DNA of 26,196 bases, taken from Treponema sp. Its GTDB lineage: Bacteria > Spirochaetota > Spirochaetia > Treponematales > Breznakiellaceae. Every line of letters starts with the position of its first letter. Within the stretch, counting starts at the first letter, position 1. This document shows positions 15,871 to 23,767 of this stretch, piece by piece. The stretch spans positions 1-26,196 of the forward strand of contig JAISGE010000024.1 in the NCBI GenBank assembly GCA_031263265.1, in the 5' to 3' direction. The notes beneath the pieces were generated by a model, which saw nothing but the letters and a program-made list of their open reading frames with translations, did not search any database and was not told the DNA's origin. A program made the position numbers and the translations under genes.

Positions 15871-15882
15871 CCCGCCAGCGGG
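15871..15882 (+). terminator. Weak hairpin between convergent genes
   Basis: CCCGC CA GCGGG followed by TTTG, directly after the nitroreductase stop and before the convergent gene. The stem is short and the U-run poor. Confidence 0.3.
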
Positions 15883-15916
15883 TTTGATGAGACCTTACCC
15901 CATCTGGTGACCGATC

Positions 15917-16399
15917 TTATAGTTTCTTGATGAAAAGGCTAAAGGCCTGCAAGCCCAGGACAAGTATGGTGGTAACTAGAGCCCCCGCGATGCCGACCCC
16001 CAAAAGTACGGCGATCATAGTTTTACCCTTGCTGATACCCAAGACCCATCCCCCCAGGGTTCCGGTCCATGCGCCGGTAAGTGGGAGGGGTATGGCTACA
16101 AACACGGTTATCCCAAGCCAGCCCCATTTTTGTATCCCCTTATGGAGTTTCGCCCGAGCCCGTTCCACAAACCGGTCAAAAAAGTTCCGGTACCAGGTCA
16201 GGGCGAGCAAGTATTTATGCAAGGTTGCAAGGAAAAGCCAGCATACAGGAGCTACTAAAGCATTCAGTACCACGGCAAAAGGGTATGCCCAGTACCAGGG
16301 TAAGCCAGAGGCTATGGCAAAGGGAATGCCTCCCCGAAGTTCGGAAATCGGCAGGAATGAGAGCAGGCCAGTCCACAGCAGGATTGAAGCAGTATTCAT
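15917..16399 (-). CDS. Small multidrug-export-family membrane protein (COG2426 type)
   Basis: 160 aa. It is a hydrophobic protein with about four or five membrane segments. The family signatures are near the N terminus (LPISELRGGIPFAIASGLP) and in the centre (FVAIPLPLTGAWTGTLGGWVLGI), as in PF06695. The family is named from weak drug-export evidence, so the true substrate is unknown. The start matches the family N terminus but has no Shine-Dalgarno (CTCATACT precedes ATG). It is divergent from the AI-2E family gene, with 71 nt between the two starts. Confidence 0.85.
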   Translation of the reverse strand: MNTASILLWTGLLSFLPISELRGGIPFAIASGLPWYWAYPFAVVLNALVAPVCWLFLATLHKYLLALTWYRNFFDRFVERARAKLHKGIQKWGWLGITVFVAIPLPLTGAWTGTLGGWVLGISKGKTMIAVLLGVGIAGALVTTILVLGLQAFSLFIKKL

Positions 16400-16455
16400 A
16401 GTATGAGATTACCGGAAAACCCTGGATCGAATCTACTCCGGCCATGCCGCATGTA

Positions 16456-16464
16456 TGATACTAT
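16456..16464 (+). promoter_or_regulatory. Extended -10 promoter abutting the AI-2E permease start
   Basis: TGA-TACTAT: extended -10, hexamer 16459-16464, ending 6 nt before the ATG at 16471. A second -10 candidate, TATGAT, overlaps at 16454-16459. No Shine-Dalgarno and no good -35. Confidence 0.45.
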
Positions 16465-16470
16465 AAGTAT

Positions 16471-17601
16471 ATGAAAGATGAATTTGAACGGTTGCATTCG
16501 CACAAGGGAATAGTGCTATTCCTTATATTTATTACCTGTATCATTGCGGGAATGGTTCTTAAGCTTACTGCGCCGGTAATACTTCCTTTTACCATAGCGC
16601 TGTTTCTGGCAATGGTACTGAATCCCCTGGTTGGCTTGCTTGAGCGGTGGCGCCTTCCCCGGATTGTTTCGATCATCCTCGCCATAGGCCTCATCATGGC
16701 GGCTCTATACCTCATCGGGGTGGTACTGTTCTCTTCGGTTCGAACCATCCTTACCCTGTATCCCCGGTATGAACGGCGTTTAACCGAGATTTATGTTGCT
16801 TTGGCAGGTTTCTTTGAATTTTCCTATGATGAGCATCTGAGTTTCTTTGATAATCTCTGGGGCCAGTTGGGGGTTCGAAGCCGGATCCTCGGTATGACCC
16901 TGGCGCTGTCCAATGGGTTTATTGGGTTCCTGCAGGAAGCCTTGATGGTGGTTTTGTTTATGACCTTTTTACTCCTAGAAACAACTTTTTTTAAAGAGAA
17001 AATCGAACTGGCCTTTGAGCATAAACTATCGGGACAGATAAAAAAGATCGGCGCAGATGTGGTGCGCCAGATAAGCCGGTATCTTTCTGCAAAGTTTTTC
17101 ATTTCTTTAGCCACCGGTATCGTGGTTGCCATTGGTTTAAGCCTTACCGGGCTTGAGTTTGCGGTACTCTGGGGGTTTATTCAGTTCATTCTGAATTTTA
17201 TACCCAATATCGGCAGCATTGCCACAGGGGTCGGGGTGGTGCTTTTTGCCCTGCTCCAGTTTTGGCCTGAACCAGGGCCGGTGATCGTTACCGCGCTTAT
17301 CATGCTGGGGGCCAATATGATCATCGGCAATATCGTTGAGCCTAAAATCATGGGGGACAATTTGGGGATCGCCCCTATTGCGGTACTCATGTCCTTGATG
17401 CTTTGGGGTTGGCTCTGGGGTTTTGTGGGGATGATCCTGGCGGTACCCATGACGGTGATTTGCAAAATCCTCTGCGAAAATATCCCCATGCTGGAACCGG
17501 TAGCTATTTTCTTGGGATCCCGTAAGGCGGTGCTGGCCAAGAAAGCAGAAGCCCAAGCTAGAGCGCACCCCGCAGCAGGATCAGAGCCTACTGCCCTTTA
17601 G
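16471..17601 (+). CDS. AI-2E transporter family (PerM/YdgG) membrane protein
   Basis: 376 aa. About eight membrane segments in the family pattern: a pair near the N terminus (LFLIFITCIIAGMVLKL and PFTIALFLAMVLNPLVGLLERW), a central amphipathic part, then the C-terminal block AVLWGFIQFILNFIPNIGSIATGVGVVLFALLQ and GNIVEPKIMGDNLGIAPIAVLMSLMLWGWLWGFVGMILAVPMT, typical of PF01594. Members have been linked to autoinducer-2 export or ion transport; the substrate here is unknown. The tail after residue about 355 is Ala-rich and poorly conserved. The ATG has no ribosome site and follows the -10 by 6 nt. Confidence 0.9.
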   Translation: MKDEFERLHSHKGIVLFLIFITCIIAGMVLKLTAPVILPFTIALFLAMVLNPLVGLLERWRLPRIVSIILAIGLIMAALYLIGVVLFSSVRTILTLYPRYERRLTEIYVALAGFFEFSYDEHLSFFDNLWGQLGVRSRILGMTLALSNGFIGFLQEALMVVLFMTFLLLETTFFKEKIELAFEHKLSGQIKKIGADVVRQISRYLSAKFFISLATGIVVAIGLSLTGLEFAVLWGFIQFILNFIPNIGSIATGVGVVLFALLQFWPEPGPVIVTALIMLGANMIIGNIVEPKIMGDNLGIAPIAVLMSLMLWGWLWGFVGMILAVPMTVICKILCENIPMLEPVAIFLGSRKAVLAKKAEAQARAHPAAGSEPTAL

Positions 17602-17634
17602 AGCACTCGATCTGAAGGGCTGTTGCCCTGCTCC

Positions 17635-17664
17635 TTGTGGTTTTCCTGGTAGACATGTTAGAAT
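17635..17664 (+). promoter_or_regulatory. Possible promoter for ilvE
   Basis: TTGTGG (17635-17640), 18-nt spacer, TAGAAT (17659-17664), about 39 nt before the ilvE ATG. Confidence 0.4.
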
Positions 17665-17709
17665 ATAAGGGCTTAGCATAAAAAATCATTCCAGGAGGCA
17701 TGAAGAACA

Positions 17710-18795
17710 ATGGCTTTTGCGTTGAATAGTTATCCCGTGGTGTATCGGGGAAAATTTGGAGCCCAGGGCTGGACGGGTACTTACCTTGAAAAACCCCATA
17801 AAACCCCTGAAGAAGAAGCGGCCCTGCCCAAGGCTGAACAGGAGGCATTGGCAAATACCCGTAACCAGTATGATGATATGCCCTTGGTAAATTATACCAC
17901 TCAATACGGGGTTTCCTGTTTTGAAGGGCTTAAGGCGCTGCCTCAGAAAGACGGGGGACTGGCGCTTTTTAGGCCGGACCAGAATGCAGCCCGGTTTTAC
18001 CGGTCTATGAAAGGGCTTTATATGCCCCCGTTCCCTGAGGCAGATTTCGTGGAAGCCTGTGTGGAGACGGTAAAGCGGAATGTGGAACTGGGGTTCCGGC
18101 CTTGGTATGACCCAGAGTGGGAACACAATGCCTTTGCCGACGCGGATTCGGTCTATATCAGACCTTTCAGTTATGCTGAAGGGGGAATTGGGGTTTCCGT
18201 ATCCCAGGAACCCTGGGTAATGGTGGTTACCAGCCCGGTAAGCAGTTATTTTTCCCCGGGCAATGCTGACGCAATCGTTACCGAGCGGATCCGGGCTACC
18301 CCCAACGGCACCGGTTGGATCAAGGCTGCTTCTAATTATCTGATTTCCGCGCTGGCTAAACATGAAGCCAAGGAAGCAGGCTATATAGAATGTTTCTACT
18401 TGGATGCCACCTACCGGAAATACCTTGAGGAAGGTTCCTCCTGTAATGTCTTTTTTTATTTACACGCTGGGGAATTGGTTACTCCTGAACTGGGGGATAC
18501 CATTCTTCCGGGGATCACCCGGGCCAGTATCATTGAACTTGCCCAAGATCAGGGGGTGCAGGTATCTGAACGGAAAATTGCCCTTGATGAAGTATTTGCC
18601 CAGGCAAAGGAGTGCTTTGTTACCGGTACCGCTGCCGGGGCAACCCCTATTGAGTCCCTTACCTATCAAGGGAAGAAAGTACTGTTCAACCACGGAAAAA
18701 CCGGAGAACTCACCGCAACCCTGCGAGACACCATCAAAGGGATACAATACGGAACCCTTCCTGATACCAAAGGCTGGATGGTGAAGGTCTGTTGA
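17710..18795 (+). CDS. ilvE: Branched-chain amino acid aminotransferase
   Basis: 361 aa, the longer IlvE form. It transfers the amino group between glutamate and the oxo-acids of leucine, isoleucine and valine, with PLP. Seen: YTTQYGVSCFEGLKAL, VYIRPFSYAEGG, the lysine that binds PLP in TGWIKAASNYLIS (Lys205), then CFYLDATYRKYLEEGSSCNVFF (EGSSxNxFF), ILPGITRASIIELA and FVTGTAAGATPIESL. AGGAGG precedes the ATG by 11 nt. An ATG lying between them at 17700 could encode only a 9-residue peptide and is probably chance. It is a single gene between the AI-2E permease and the SH3 operon. Confidence 0.95.
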   Translation: MAFALNSYPVVYRGKFGAQGWTGTYLEKPHKTPEEEAALPKAEQEALANTRNQYDDMPLVNYTTQYGVSCFEGLKALPQKDGGLALFRPDQNAARFYRSMKGLYMPPFPEADFVEACVETVKRNVELGFRPWYDPEWEHNAFADADSVYIRPFSYAEGGIGVSVSQEPWVMVVTSPVSSYFSPGNADAIVTERIRATPNGTGWIKAASNYLISALAKHEAKEAGYIECFYLDATYRKYLEEGSSCNVFFYLHAGELVTPELGDTILPGITRASIIELAQDQGVQVSERKIALDEVFAQAKECFVTGTAAGATPIESLTYQGKKVLFNHGKTGELTATLRDTIKGIQYGTLPDTKGWMVKVC

Positions 18796-18819
18796 AGCGT
18801 GGGGGAATCGTGTAAAAGG

Positions 18820-18828
18820 TGCTATACT
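18820..18828 (+). promoter_or_regulatory. Extended -10 promoter for the SH3-M48-cyclase operon
   Basis: TGC-TATACT with the hexamer at 18823-18828. The gene starts about 34 nt later, after GGGGAGG. No -35 at proper distance. Confidence 0.45.
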
Positions 18829-18862
18829 ATATAGTTAAGGATATAAAATAGGGGAGGCGCTT

Positions 18863-19333
18863 ATGAAGCGGTATAGTATAGGGATATTGATGAGTATCTT
18901 GGTAATCAGTGGCGGCACCGCCCAAACCCTACAAGGCAGCACCATGTACGTGGCGGTAAAAAACGTGGTAGTAAAAGCATCGACCGAGTTTTTCGCGGTT
19001 GAACAGGGAACTTTGGTGTATGGGAATCAGGTTACGGTACTCCAAGAAAAGGGGAAATGGCTTGAAGTTCAAGCGGTTCAGTCTTCCTTGCAGGGTTGGG
19101 TAGTGGGGTCTAGTTTGACTTCCAAGCGCATCATTTCATCGGGAACCAGGACATCCGCTTCGGTTCAAGAGCTTGCCTTGGCTGGGAAAGGGTTCTCCCA
19201 AGAACTTGAAATCTTGTATCGTCAAGATCACGGGTTTGATTATGATCGTATTGATGCTATGGAAACCCTCCAGGTTTCAAAAACAAGCTTGTATACGTTT
19301 TTAACTGATGGTCATTTGGGACTGGGGGATTAA
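18863..19333 (+). CDS. Secreted SH3-like domain protein
   Basis: 156 aa. Signal peptide MKRYSIGILMSILVISGGTAQ (about 20 residues). Residues about 27-88 form a bacterial SH3 domain (MYVAVKNVVVKAS, GTLVYGNQVTVLQEKGKWLEVQ, LQGWVVGSSL), which usually binds cell-wall peptides. The rest (about 95-156) is unrecognised. The ATG follows GGGGAGG. The stop TAA is directly followed by the ATG of the M48 protease, so the two are translated together and likely work together in the periplasm. Confidence 0.85.
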   Translation: MKRYSIGILMSILVISGGTAQTLQGSTMYVAVKNVVVKASTEFFAVEQGTLVYGNQVTVLQEKGKWLEVQAVQSSLQGWVVGSSLTSKRIISSGTRTSASVQELALAGKGFSQELEILYRQDHGFDYDRIDAMETLQVSKTSLYTFLTDGHLGLGD

Positions 19334-20242
19334 ATGCGGGTCGTTCCGCTCTTTATTACCCTCTGTTGTATTGGTCTGCTATTCCCGGCCTATAGTGCGG
19401 CTCAAGGGGAAAAGGAGCCTGTTCAACCGGCTCTGGATATGGGCCTCCTTCAGCAGGATCTGGACAGCGGCTTTGCCCAGTTAGACCAGGCCTTCAACCA
19501 AGACCCGGAACTAAGCCCTGAAGAAGTGTATTACCTTGGCCGGGCAGTGGCCGCGAATATCCTGGAACAGTATACCCTCTATATGCGCAACCCGGCATTG
19601 ATCGAGTATCTGAATCTGATTTGCAGCGCCTTGGTGCTCAATTCCGCTGAACCGGCTATCTTTAATGGGTATCATGTACTGCTATTGGATACTCAAGAGA
19701 TCAATGCGTTTGCCACTTCAGGAGGTCATATCTTCATAAGCTTAGGGCTCGTGGAGGCAGCCGATTCCGAGGATACCCTGGCAGCGGTTATTGCCCATGA
19801 AATCGCCCATATACAGCTGCGGCATGGGCTTGCCCTGATGCAAAACATGCGCCTTACCCAGGACCTTTCAGCAGCCGGGGCACGGGCCGGGGATATCGCT
19901 GCCAGGGGAACTCCACAGCAAGCCCAAAGCAACCTCTTTGCCGGGCAGGTGCGAGAAATGGTGAATGTCATGGTGGTACAGGGGTATTCCCAAGCCCAAG
20001 AATTTGAGGCAGATTCGTTGGCCATGGACCTTTTGGTGCTCACCGGCTATGAACCGGCCAGCCTTATCGAGATTTTGCAGACCCTGGAAACTGTACAAGA
20101 GGGCCATCCAGGGGGCTTCGCCAAAACCCATCCTGCACCTGCGCTGCGTATAGCCAAGGCGAAACAGACCCTGCACCAGTACGTCCCCGATACTCGTTCA
20201 TTCCGGATACCCCGGTATTACAGGATGCGTGGCCAGTATTAA
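19334..20242 (+). CDS. Periplasmic M48-family zinc metalloprotease
   Basis: 302 aa. Signal peptide ending about PAYSAAQ. The zinc motif HEIAH is at 155-159 and the second ligand region EFEAD at 223-227, as in the M48 family. DTQEINAFATSGGHIFISLGLV is the conserved strand before it. It resembles the BepA/YfgC and LoiP group of soluble or envelope-anchored proteases that clear misfolded outer-membrane proteins; no TPR repeats are seen. It begins right after the SH3 gene stop and overlaps the cyclase start by 14 nt, so the three genes form a coupled unit. Confidence 0.92.
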   Translation: MRVVPLFITLCCIGLLFPAYSAAQGEKEPVQPALDMGLLQQDLDSGFAQLDQAFNQDPELSPEEVYYLGRAVAANILEQYTLYMRNPALIEYLNLICSALVLNSAEPAIFNGYHVLLLDTQEINAFATSGGHIFISLGLVEAADSEDTLAAVIAHEIAHIQLRHGLALMQNMRLTQDLSAAGARAGDIAARGTPQQAQSNLFAGQVREMVNVMVVQGYSQAQEFEADSLAMDLLVLTGYEPASLIEILQTLETVQEGHPGGFAKTHPAPALRIAKAKQTLHQYVPDTRSFRIPRYYRMRGQY

Positions 20243-22421
20243 AGAACCTATGCCGCAAAAGAAACCGAAAAAAATGCGGGCTGCCCTGAGTATCACGGTT
20301 TCGGTGTTTTTGGGGGTGAGTGTAGCCACGGTTTGCGGGCTGTTTGAGTATCTGGAATACAAAACTTATGATCTCCGGGTTGTTCTGTTTGCGGAATCCA
20401 CCCGGCCTTCGGATGATCTCGTAGTAGTGTTGCTGGATCAGGCCAGTATTGATTGGGCCAAGGAAGCGCGGGGCTGGTCTTGGCCCTGGCCCAGGCGGGC
20501 TTATGGGGACGTGCTTGAGTACATGCATATTGGCAAGGCAGCCTCTGTGGCCTTTGATGTGATTTTTTCAGAAGCTTCGGTATACGGCCCGGAAGATGAC
20601 GCGGCTTTCACCCAGGCTGCAGCGAAGTTCGGCAGGACCGTGCAGGCGGTATTTTTCAGCACCCAGACCGGGGAAGCCCTTTCTTGGCCGGATGATACCC
20701 ATACCCCTCTGTTCAGGATCGAAGGGCCTGGAGCAGAAACCTTTACCACCCTATTGCCGGGCTTTGATCTGGTCCAAGGGGCATCAGGAACGCTCCGTGC
20801 TCAATTCCCTATTGACGGCATTCGGAATACCGCAGGCTGTATCGGTAATGTAACCGCACAAGCAGATACCGACGGAATATTCCGGCGGGCCACGCTCTTT
20901 ACTTTTTTTGATACTAAGGCCGTGCCTGGTCTCTCCGCCGCATCCTTACTTGCTGCCGGAACCTCGGAAGAGATTCGCTATAACACAAAAAAACACCGTA
21001 TTACCTGGGATGCTTATACGATTCCGGTGGATAAAAACGGCAGAACCTTGCTCCATTTCCGGGGAAATCCGGATCGGTACATTCCGTATAGCGCTGCGGA
21101 AGTGCTCCAAAGCGCTGAGGCCTACTATAACGGAATAGAACCCCTCTTAGGTCCTGAAAATTTTACCGGAAAGTATGTGCTCTTTGGGTATTATGCGCCG
21201 GGACTTTTTGATATTTGCAGTACCCCTATTTCTTCGGTGTATCCTGGAGTGGGTATACACATCACCATGTTGGATAACCTCTTGCAAGAGGATTTTATTC
21301 GCGAAAGCCCTGCCTGGGTGGGCTTCCTCATTAGCCTTACCGTGATCCTGTTGATGAGTTTCCTGGTCTTATATTCCGGCCGTATTTCCCTAGCAGTAAG
21401 CGGTTGTCTGGGGATCCTTGTGGTGATTTCCGGCTTAGCAGGACTGGCCTATTATGCCTTAGATCTCTGGATCCCGGTGGTGGCTCCGGTAACCGGAATG
21501 TTTCTCGCGTTTCTCACCGCAACCCTGTATAATTATGCCACTGAAGGCAGCCAGAAACGGTTTATCAAATCCGCCTTTAGCCAGTACCTAAGTCCGGTGG
21601 TGATTGAACAACTGTTGGCCAATCCTGAACTGCTCAGTCTGGGGGGTGAACGCCGGGAAATCAGCATCTTTTTTTCTGATGTTCAAGGGTTTACCACTAT
21701 TTCGGAAAACCTGGAACCAACGCAGCTCACCGAGCTTTTAAACGAGTACCTTTCCTTTATGACCGATACCATTCTGGATTCTGGGGGAACCATTGATAAA
21801 TACGAGGGAGATGCGATCATCGCCTTCTGGAACGCGCCGGTGAAGTACCAGGATCACGCTGCCCGGGCACTGGAGGCTTCTCTGGTATGCCAACAGCTTC
21901 TGGCAGAACGGCAGCAGTTCTTTTATAAGAAATACGGCTGCCGTTTACTGACCCGGATAGGACTCAATACCGGATATGCCGTGGTGGGGAACATGGGTTC
22001 AAGCAAGCGTTTTGATTATACCATGCTGGGGGATGCGGTGAATCTTGCTGCCCGGCTTGAGGGCTTAAATAAACAATTCGGCACTTATCTGATGTGTACC
22101 GAGACGACCTTTACCCAAGCCGGGAAGATTGGTTCGTTTTGGGGACGTAAACTTGCCCAGGTTGCGGTGGTGGGGAAAAAAGAGGCGGTTACGGTTTATG
22201 AGCCTATGCCGGAAAGGGTATTTGTTGAAAAACAAGGGCTGCTCCTGCGTTTTGATGCTGCCCGGGATCTTTTTTACCAAGGCCGCTTTGCCGAAGCCCT
22301 TCCGCTGTTTCACGCGTTGGTTGAGGAGGATAAACCTTCCTTTTATTACTGGGAACAATGTGTGTATTACCAGGATAATCCGGCTGCTTGGAAAGGGTTT
22401 TGGCAGGCCAGCACCAAGTAA
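20229..22421 (+). CDS. CHASE2-domain membrane adenylate cyclase (class III)
   Basis: 730 aa from GTG 20229 (AGGA upstream); ATG 20250 is the alternative. One N-terminal membrane helix (SITVSVFLGVSVATVCGLF), an extracytoplasmic CHASE2 sensor (about 45-360: LVVVLLDQASIDW, WPWPRRAYGDVLEYM, FDVIFSEASVYGPEDDAAF, GKYVLFGYYAPGLFD), three membrane helices (about 365-450), and a class III cyclase domain (about 475-660). Metal-binding aspartates are in FFSDVQGFTT and YEGDAIIAFW. The adenine-selecting lysine (IDKYEGDA) and the DYTMLGDAVNLAARLE block with its Asn and Arg are all present, so adenylate cyclase activity is likely. CHASE2 ligands are unknown. It is last in the SH3-M48 unit, suggesting that an envelope state is turned into a cAMP signal. 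Confidence 0.93.
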   Translation: MASIKEPMPQKKPKKMRAALSITVSVFLGVSVATVCGLFEYLEYKTYDLRVVLFAESTRPSDDLVVVLLDQASIDWAKEARGWSWPWPRRAYGDVLEYMHIGKAASVAFDVIFSEASVYGPEDDAAFTQAAAKFGRTVQAVFFSTQTGEALSWPDDTHTPLFRIEGPGAETFTTLLPGFDLVQGASGTLRAQFPIDGIRNTAGCIGNVTAQADTDGIFRRATLFTFFDTKAVPGLSAASLLAAGTSEEIRYNTKKHRITWDAYTIPVDKNGRTLLHFRGNPDRYIPYSAAEVLQSAEAYYNGIEPLLGPENFTGKYVLFGYYAPGLFDICSTPISSVYPGVGIHITMLDNLLQEDFIRESPAWVGFLISLTVILLMSFLVLYSGRISLAVSGCLGILVVISGLAGLAYYALDLWIPVVAPVTGMFLAFLTATLYNYATEGSQKRFIKSAFSQYLSPVVIEQLLANPELLSLGGERREISIFFSDVQGFTTISENLEPTQLTELLNEYLSFMTDTILDSGGTIDKYEGDAIIAFWNAPVKYQDHAARALEASLVCQQLLAERQQFFYKKYGCRLLTRIGLNTGYAVVGNMGSSKRFDYTMLGDAVNLAARLEGLNKQFGTYLMCTETTFTQAGKIGSFWGRKLAQVAVVGKKEAVTVYEPMPERVFVEKQGLLLRFDAARDLFYQGRFAEALPLFHALVEEDKPSFYYWEQCVYYQDNPAAWKGFWQASTK

Positions 22422-22425
22422 ACAG

Positions 22426-22434
22426 GGCGTTATG
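22426..22434 (+). other. Possible cassette junction at the start of the AT-rich region
   Basis: GGCGTTATG, 5 nt after the cyclase stop and preceded by GTAAACAG, resembles the GTAAACAG...CGTTA ends of the two later repeat copies. Base composition changes here from GC-balanced to AT-rich. The match is short and GTTATGT does not exactly fit the attC core GTTRRRY. Confidence 0.3.
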
Positions 22435-22466
22435 TGCCATTTGTGATGAAATTGTTGGAAAAATAC

Positions 22467-22495
22467 TTGATAGTATTAAAAAGGTATTATATACT
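22467..22495 (+). promoter_or_regulatory. Predicted sigma-70 promoter for the orphan lipoprotein
   Basis: TTGATA (22467-22472), 17-nt spacer, TATACT (22490-22495), about 28 nt before the ATG. Confidence 0.7.
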
Positions 22496-22523
22496 TAAAA
22501 AATTCATCATTTGGAGGGAAAAT

Positions 22524-23084
22524 ATGAAAATCAATCATATTCAAATAGCCTGTTTTTTTCTCGTAATGCTTGTTTGTTTTATTGGATGTTCATCAATAAG
22601 ACCAATCACACAAAATATTATACAAGATATTGGAGGTAATGCTGAAATAGAAAAATTTCAATATTATGTTTCTTCACGATTGGTTTTAAATGATGCTAAA
22701 AAAATAAGAGATCAACAAAATATCACCAAAGATGGGACGGCCGCAATAACTGATATACTTTATAGAAATAGAGTTATAATTAGTAAAAACACCATGGGCA
22801 TAGTGTTGAATACTTTCCGAGATGAAAAAGATAACTTAACATTGGAAATATGTTTTGAAGAAGATGACAATAGACGAATTGTGTTTAAACAGGACGGACC
22901 AGGATCGGATAAAAAATTCTATATTGTTTATGAAGATGTATTTAGTAGAATAATAAATTACGGTGGAGCATTATATACCGTTGACTATTCTGGTGATAGA
23001 CCGTATCTAAAAGTAAAAATTTATAAACAATTAAAACAAAAAACAAAGACACAATGGGCAAGTGGACGACGGGTACAAAATTAA
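22524..23084 (+). CDS. Hypothetical lipoprotein, AT-rich orphan
   Basis: 186 aa from ATG 22524, with GGAGGG upstream; a longer frame from 22434 has no ribosome site. The signal peptide ends in CFIGCSS, so Cys23 is a good lipidation site. The mature protein is mixed alpha/beta with charged strands (LTLEICFEEDDNRRIVFKQDG, KKFYIVYEDVFSR) and no family I recognise. Codons are strongly A/T-ending (AAA, ATA, AAT), unlike the genes to the left, which indicates recent acquisition. It has its own promoter and a 386-nt 3' spacer, as expected of a mobile gene cassette. Confidence 0.8.
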   Translation: MKINHIQIACFFLVMLVCFIGCSSIRPITQNIIQDIGGNAEIEKFQYYVSSRLVLNDAKKIRDQQNITKDGTAAITDILYRNRVIISKNTMGIVLNTFRDEKDNLTLEICFEEDDNRRIVFKQDGPGSDKKFYIVYEDVFSRIINYGGALYTVDYSGDRPYLKVKIYKQLKQKTKTQWASGRRVQN

Positions 23085-23436
23085 TAAAAATATATACGCA
23101 TAAAGCATCCCACGTATGGCTCTATGCGTATCACCGGGAAAGCGGGATTATCCCTACTAAACAGGAGTGGGACTCCACTCTAAGCAGGAATCGAGGTTCT
23201 GATCAGACTTGGATCACGGTCTCCGGTATTCCATCGAACTCATGTTATATAAATGCAATAATCTTATTACATGGAATAAAACGGCCACTGCAACAGGAGT
23301 GTTTACGCTTCGCTGCCAGTAGGTTGCTCGGCATCCACAACGACTAGGTCATTGCGCTACGCTCCATTCCCACGCTAAAACGTCGTAAACAGCAAGAACG
23401 GTATGCGTTATTGTGGCAAAAAATTTCTCCAAAATA
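23085..23436. other. Long structured 3' spacer after the orphan lipoprotein
   Basis: About 350 nt with no supported gene. It has a 9-bp inverted repeat ATACGCATA (23094-23102) / TATGCGTAT (23123-23131), a small hairpin GAGTGG-GACT-CCACTC (23165-23180), and CCACAA (23335-23340) / TTGTGG (23411-23416) flanking the first copy of the 21-nt repeat. It is less AT-rich than the genes on both sides. I read the last part as a degenerate attC-like site. A plus-strand frame at 23054-23347 crosses the region but has no ribosome site or family likeness. Confidence 0.45.
23373..23393 (+). repeat. 21-nt direct repeat, copy 1
   Basis: Begins CGCTAAAACGTCGTAAAC and ends AGC; identical to 24367-24387. In both copies GAACG follows after two bases, and then a GTTA core. 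The copies are 994 nt apart and bracket the toxin-antitoxin pair. Confidence 0.85.
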
Positions 23437-23464
23437 TTGACAAAATAATAAATTATAGTATGAT
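23437..23464 (+). promoter_or_regulatory. Promoter for the MNT-HEPN pair, abutting the start codon
   Basis: TTGACA (23437-23442), 16-nt spacer, TATGAT (23459-23464). The ATG at 23471 is 6 nt further, at the expected transcript start, and no Shine-Dalgarno is present. Confidence 0.7.
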
Positions 23465-23470
23465 AAAAGT

Positions 23471-23767
23471 ATGAATTTGGATAAAATTCCTGAAAAGTAC
23501 CAGGATGACATAAAAAAAGCTTCAAATCTACTCAAAAATGAGGGGTGTAAATCTGTTTTTCTATTTGGTTCAATGCTTACTGGCAAAATTCATCAGAATT
23601 CAGATATAGATATTGGCATAATGGGCTTACCTCCAAAGAAATTTTTTAGAGTATATGCCTATTTGGATAAAGAAATATCAAATAAAATCGATCTTGTGGA
23701 TTTTGATTTGCATAAAGATTTTTATGTTCTTCTTAATTCATTAGGGGAGGTAATTGAACTTGGATAA
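23471..23767 (+). CDS. MNT-domain nucleotidyltransferase antitoxin (MntA-like)
   Basis: 98 aa. The minimal nucleotidyltransferase motif GSX10DXD is exact: Gly33-Ser34, then Asp45 and Asp47 in SDIDIGI. A third acidic strand, DLVDFD (74-79), follows. In type VII toxin-antitoxin systems MntA neutralises its HEPN partner by adding AMP to a tyrosine. The gene overlaps the HEPN gene and shares one transcript with it. It is AT-rich and lies between two copies of a 21-nt repeat. The message seems to be leaderless, while the second gene has a good ribosome site, so the two may be translated at different levels. Confidence 0.9.
   Translation: MNLDKIPEKYQDDIKKASNLLKNEGCKSVFLFGSMLTGKIHQNSDIDIGIMGLPPKKFFRVYAYLDKEISNKIDLVDFDLHKDFYVLLNSLGEVIELG

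Noticed and set aside
16736..16748. GGTTCGAA-type motif resembling a tRNA T-arm
   Set aside because: It lies inside the AI-2E family coding sequence with no acceptor or anticodon stems around it. No tRNA was found elsewhere.
17700..17729. Nine-codon upstream peptide before ilvE as a leader for attenuation
   Set aside because: It contains no run of Leu, Ile or Val codons, its ATG touches the ribosome site, and no terminator or antiterminator pair follows.
23054..23347. Plus-strand frame of 97 codons in the spacer after the orphan lipoprotein
   Set aside because: Overlaps the lipoprotein end, lacks a Shine-Dalgarno and any family likeness. The region is better explained by inverted repeats.
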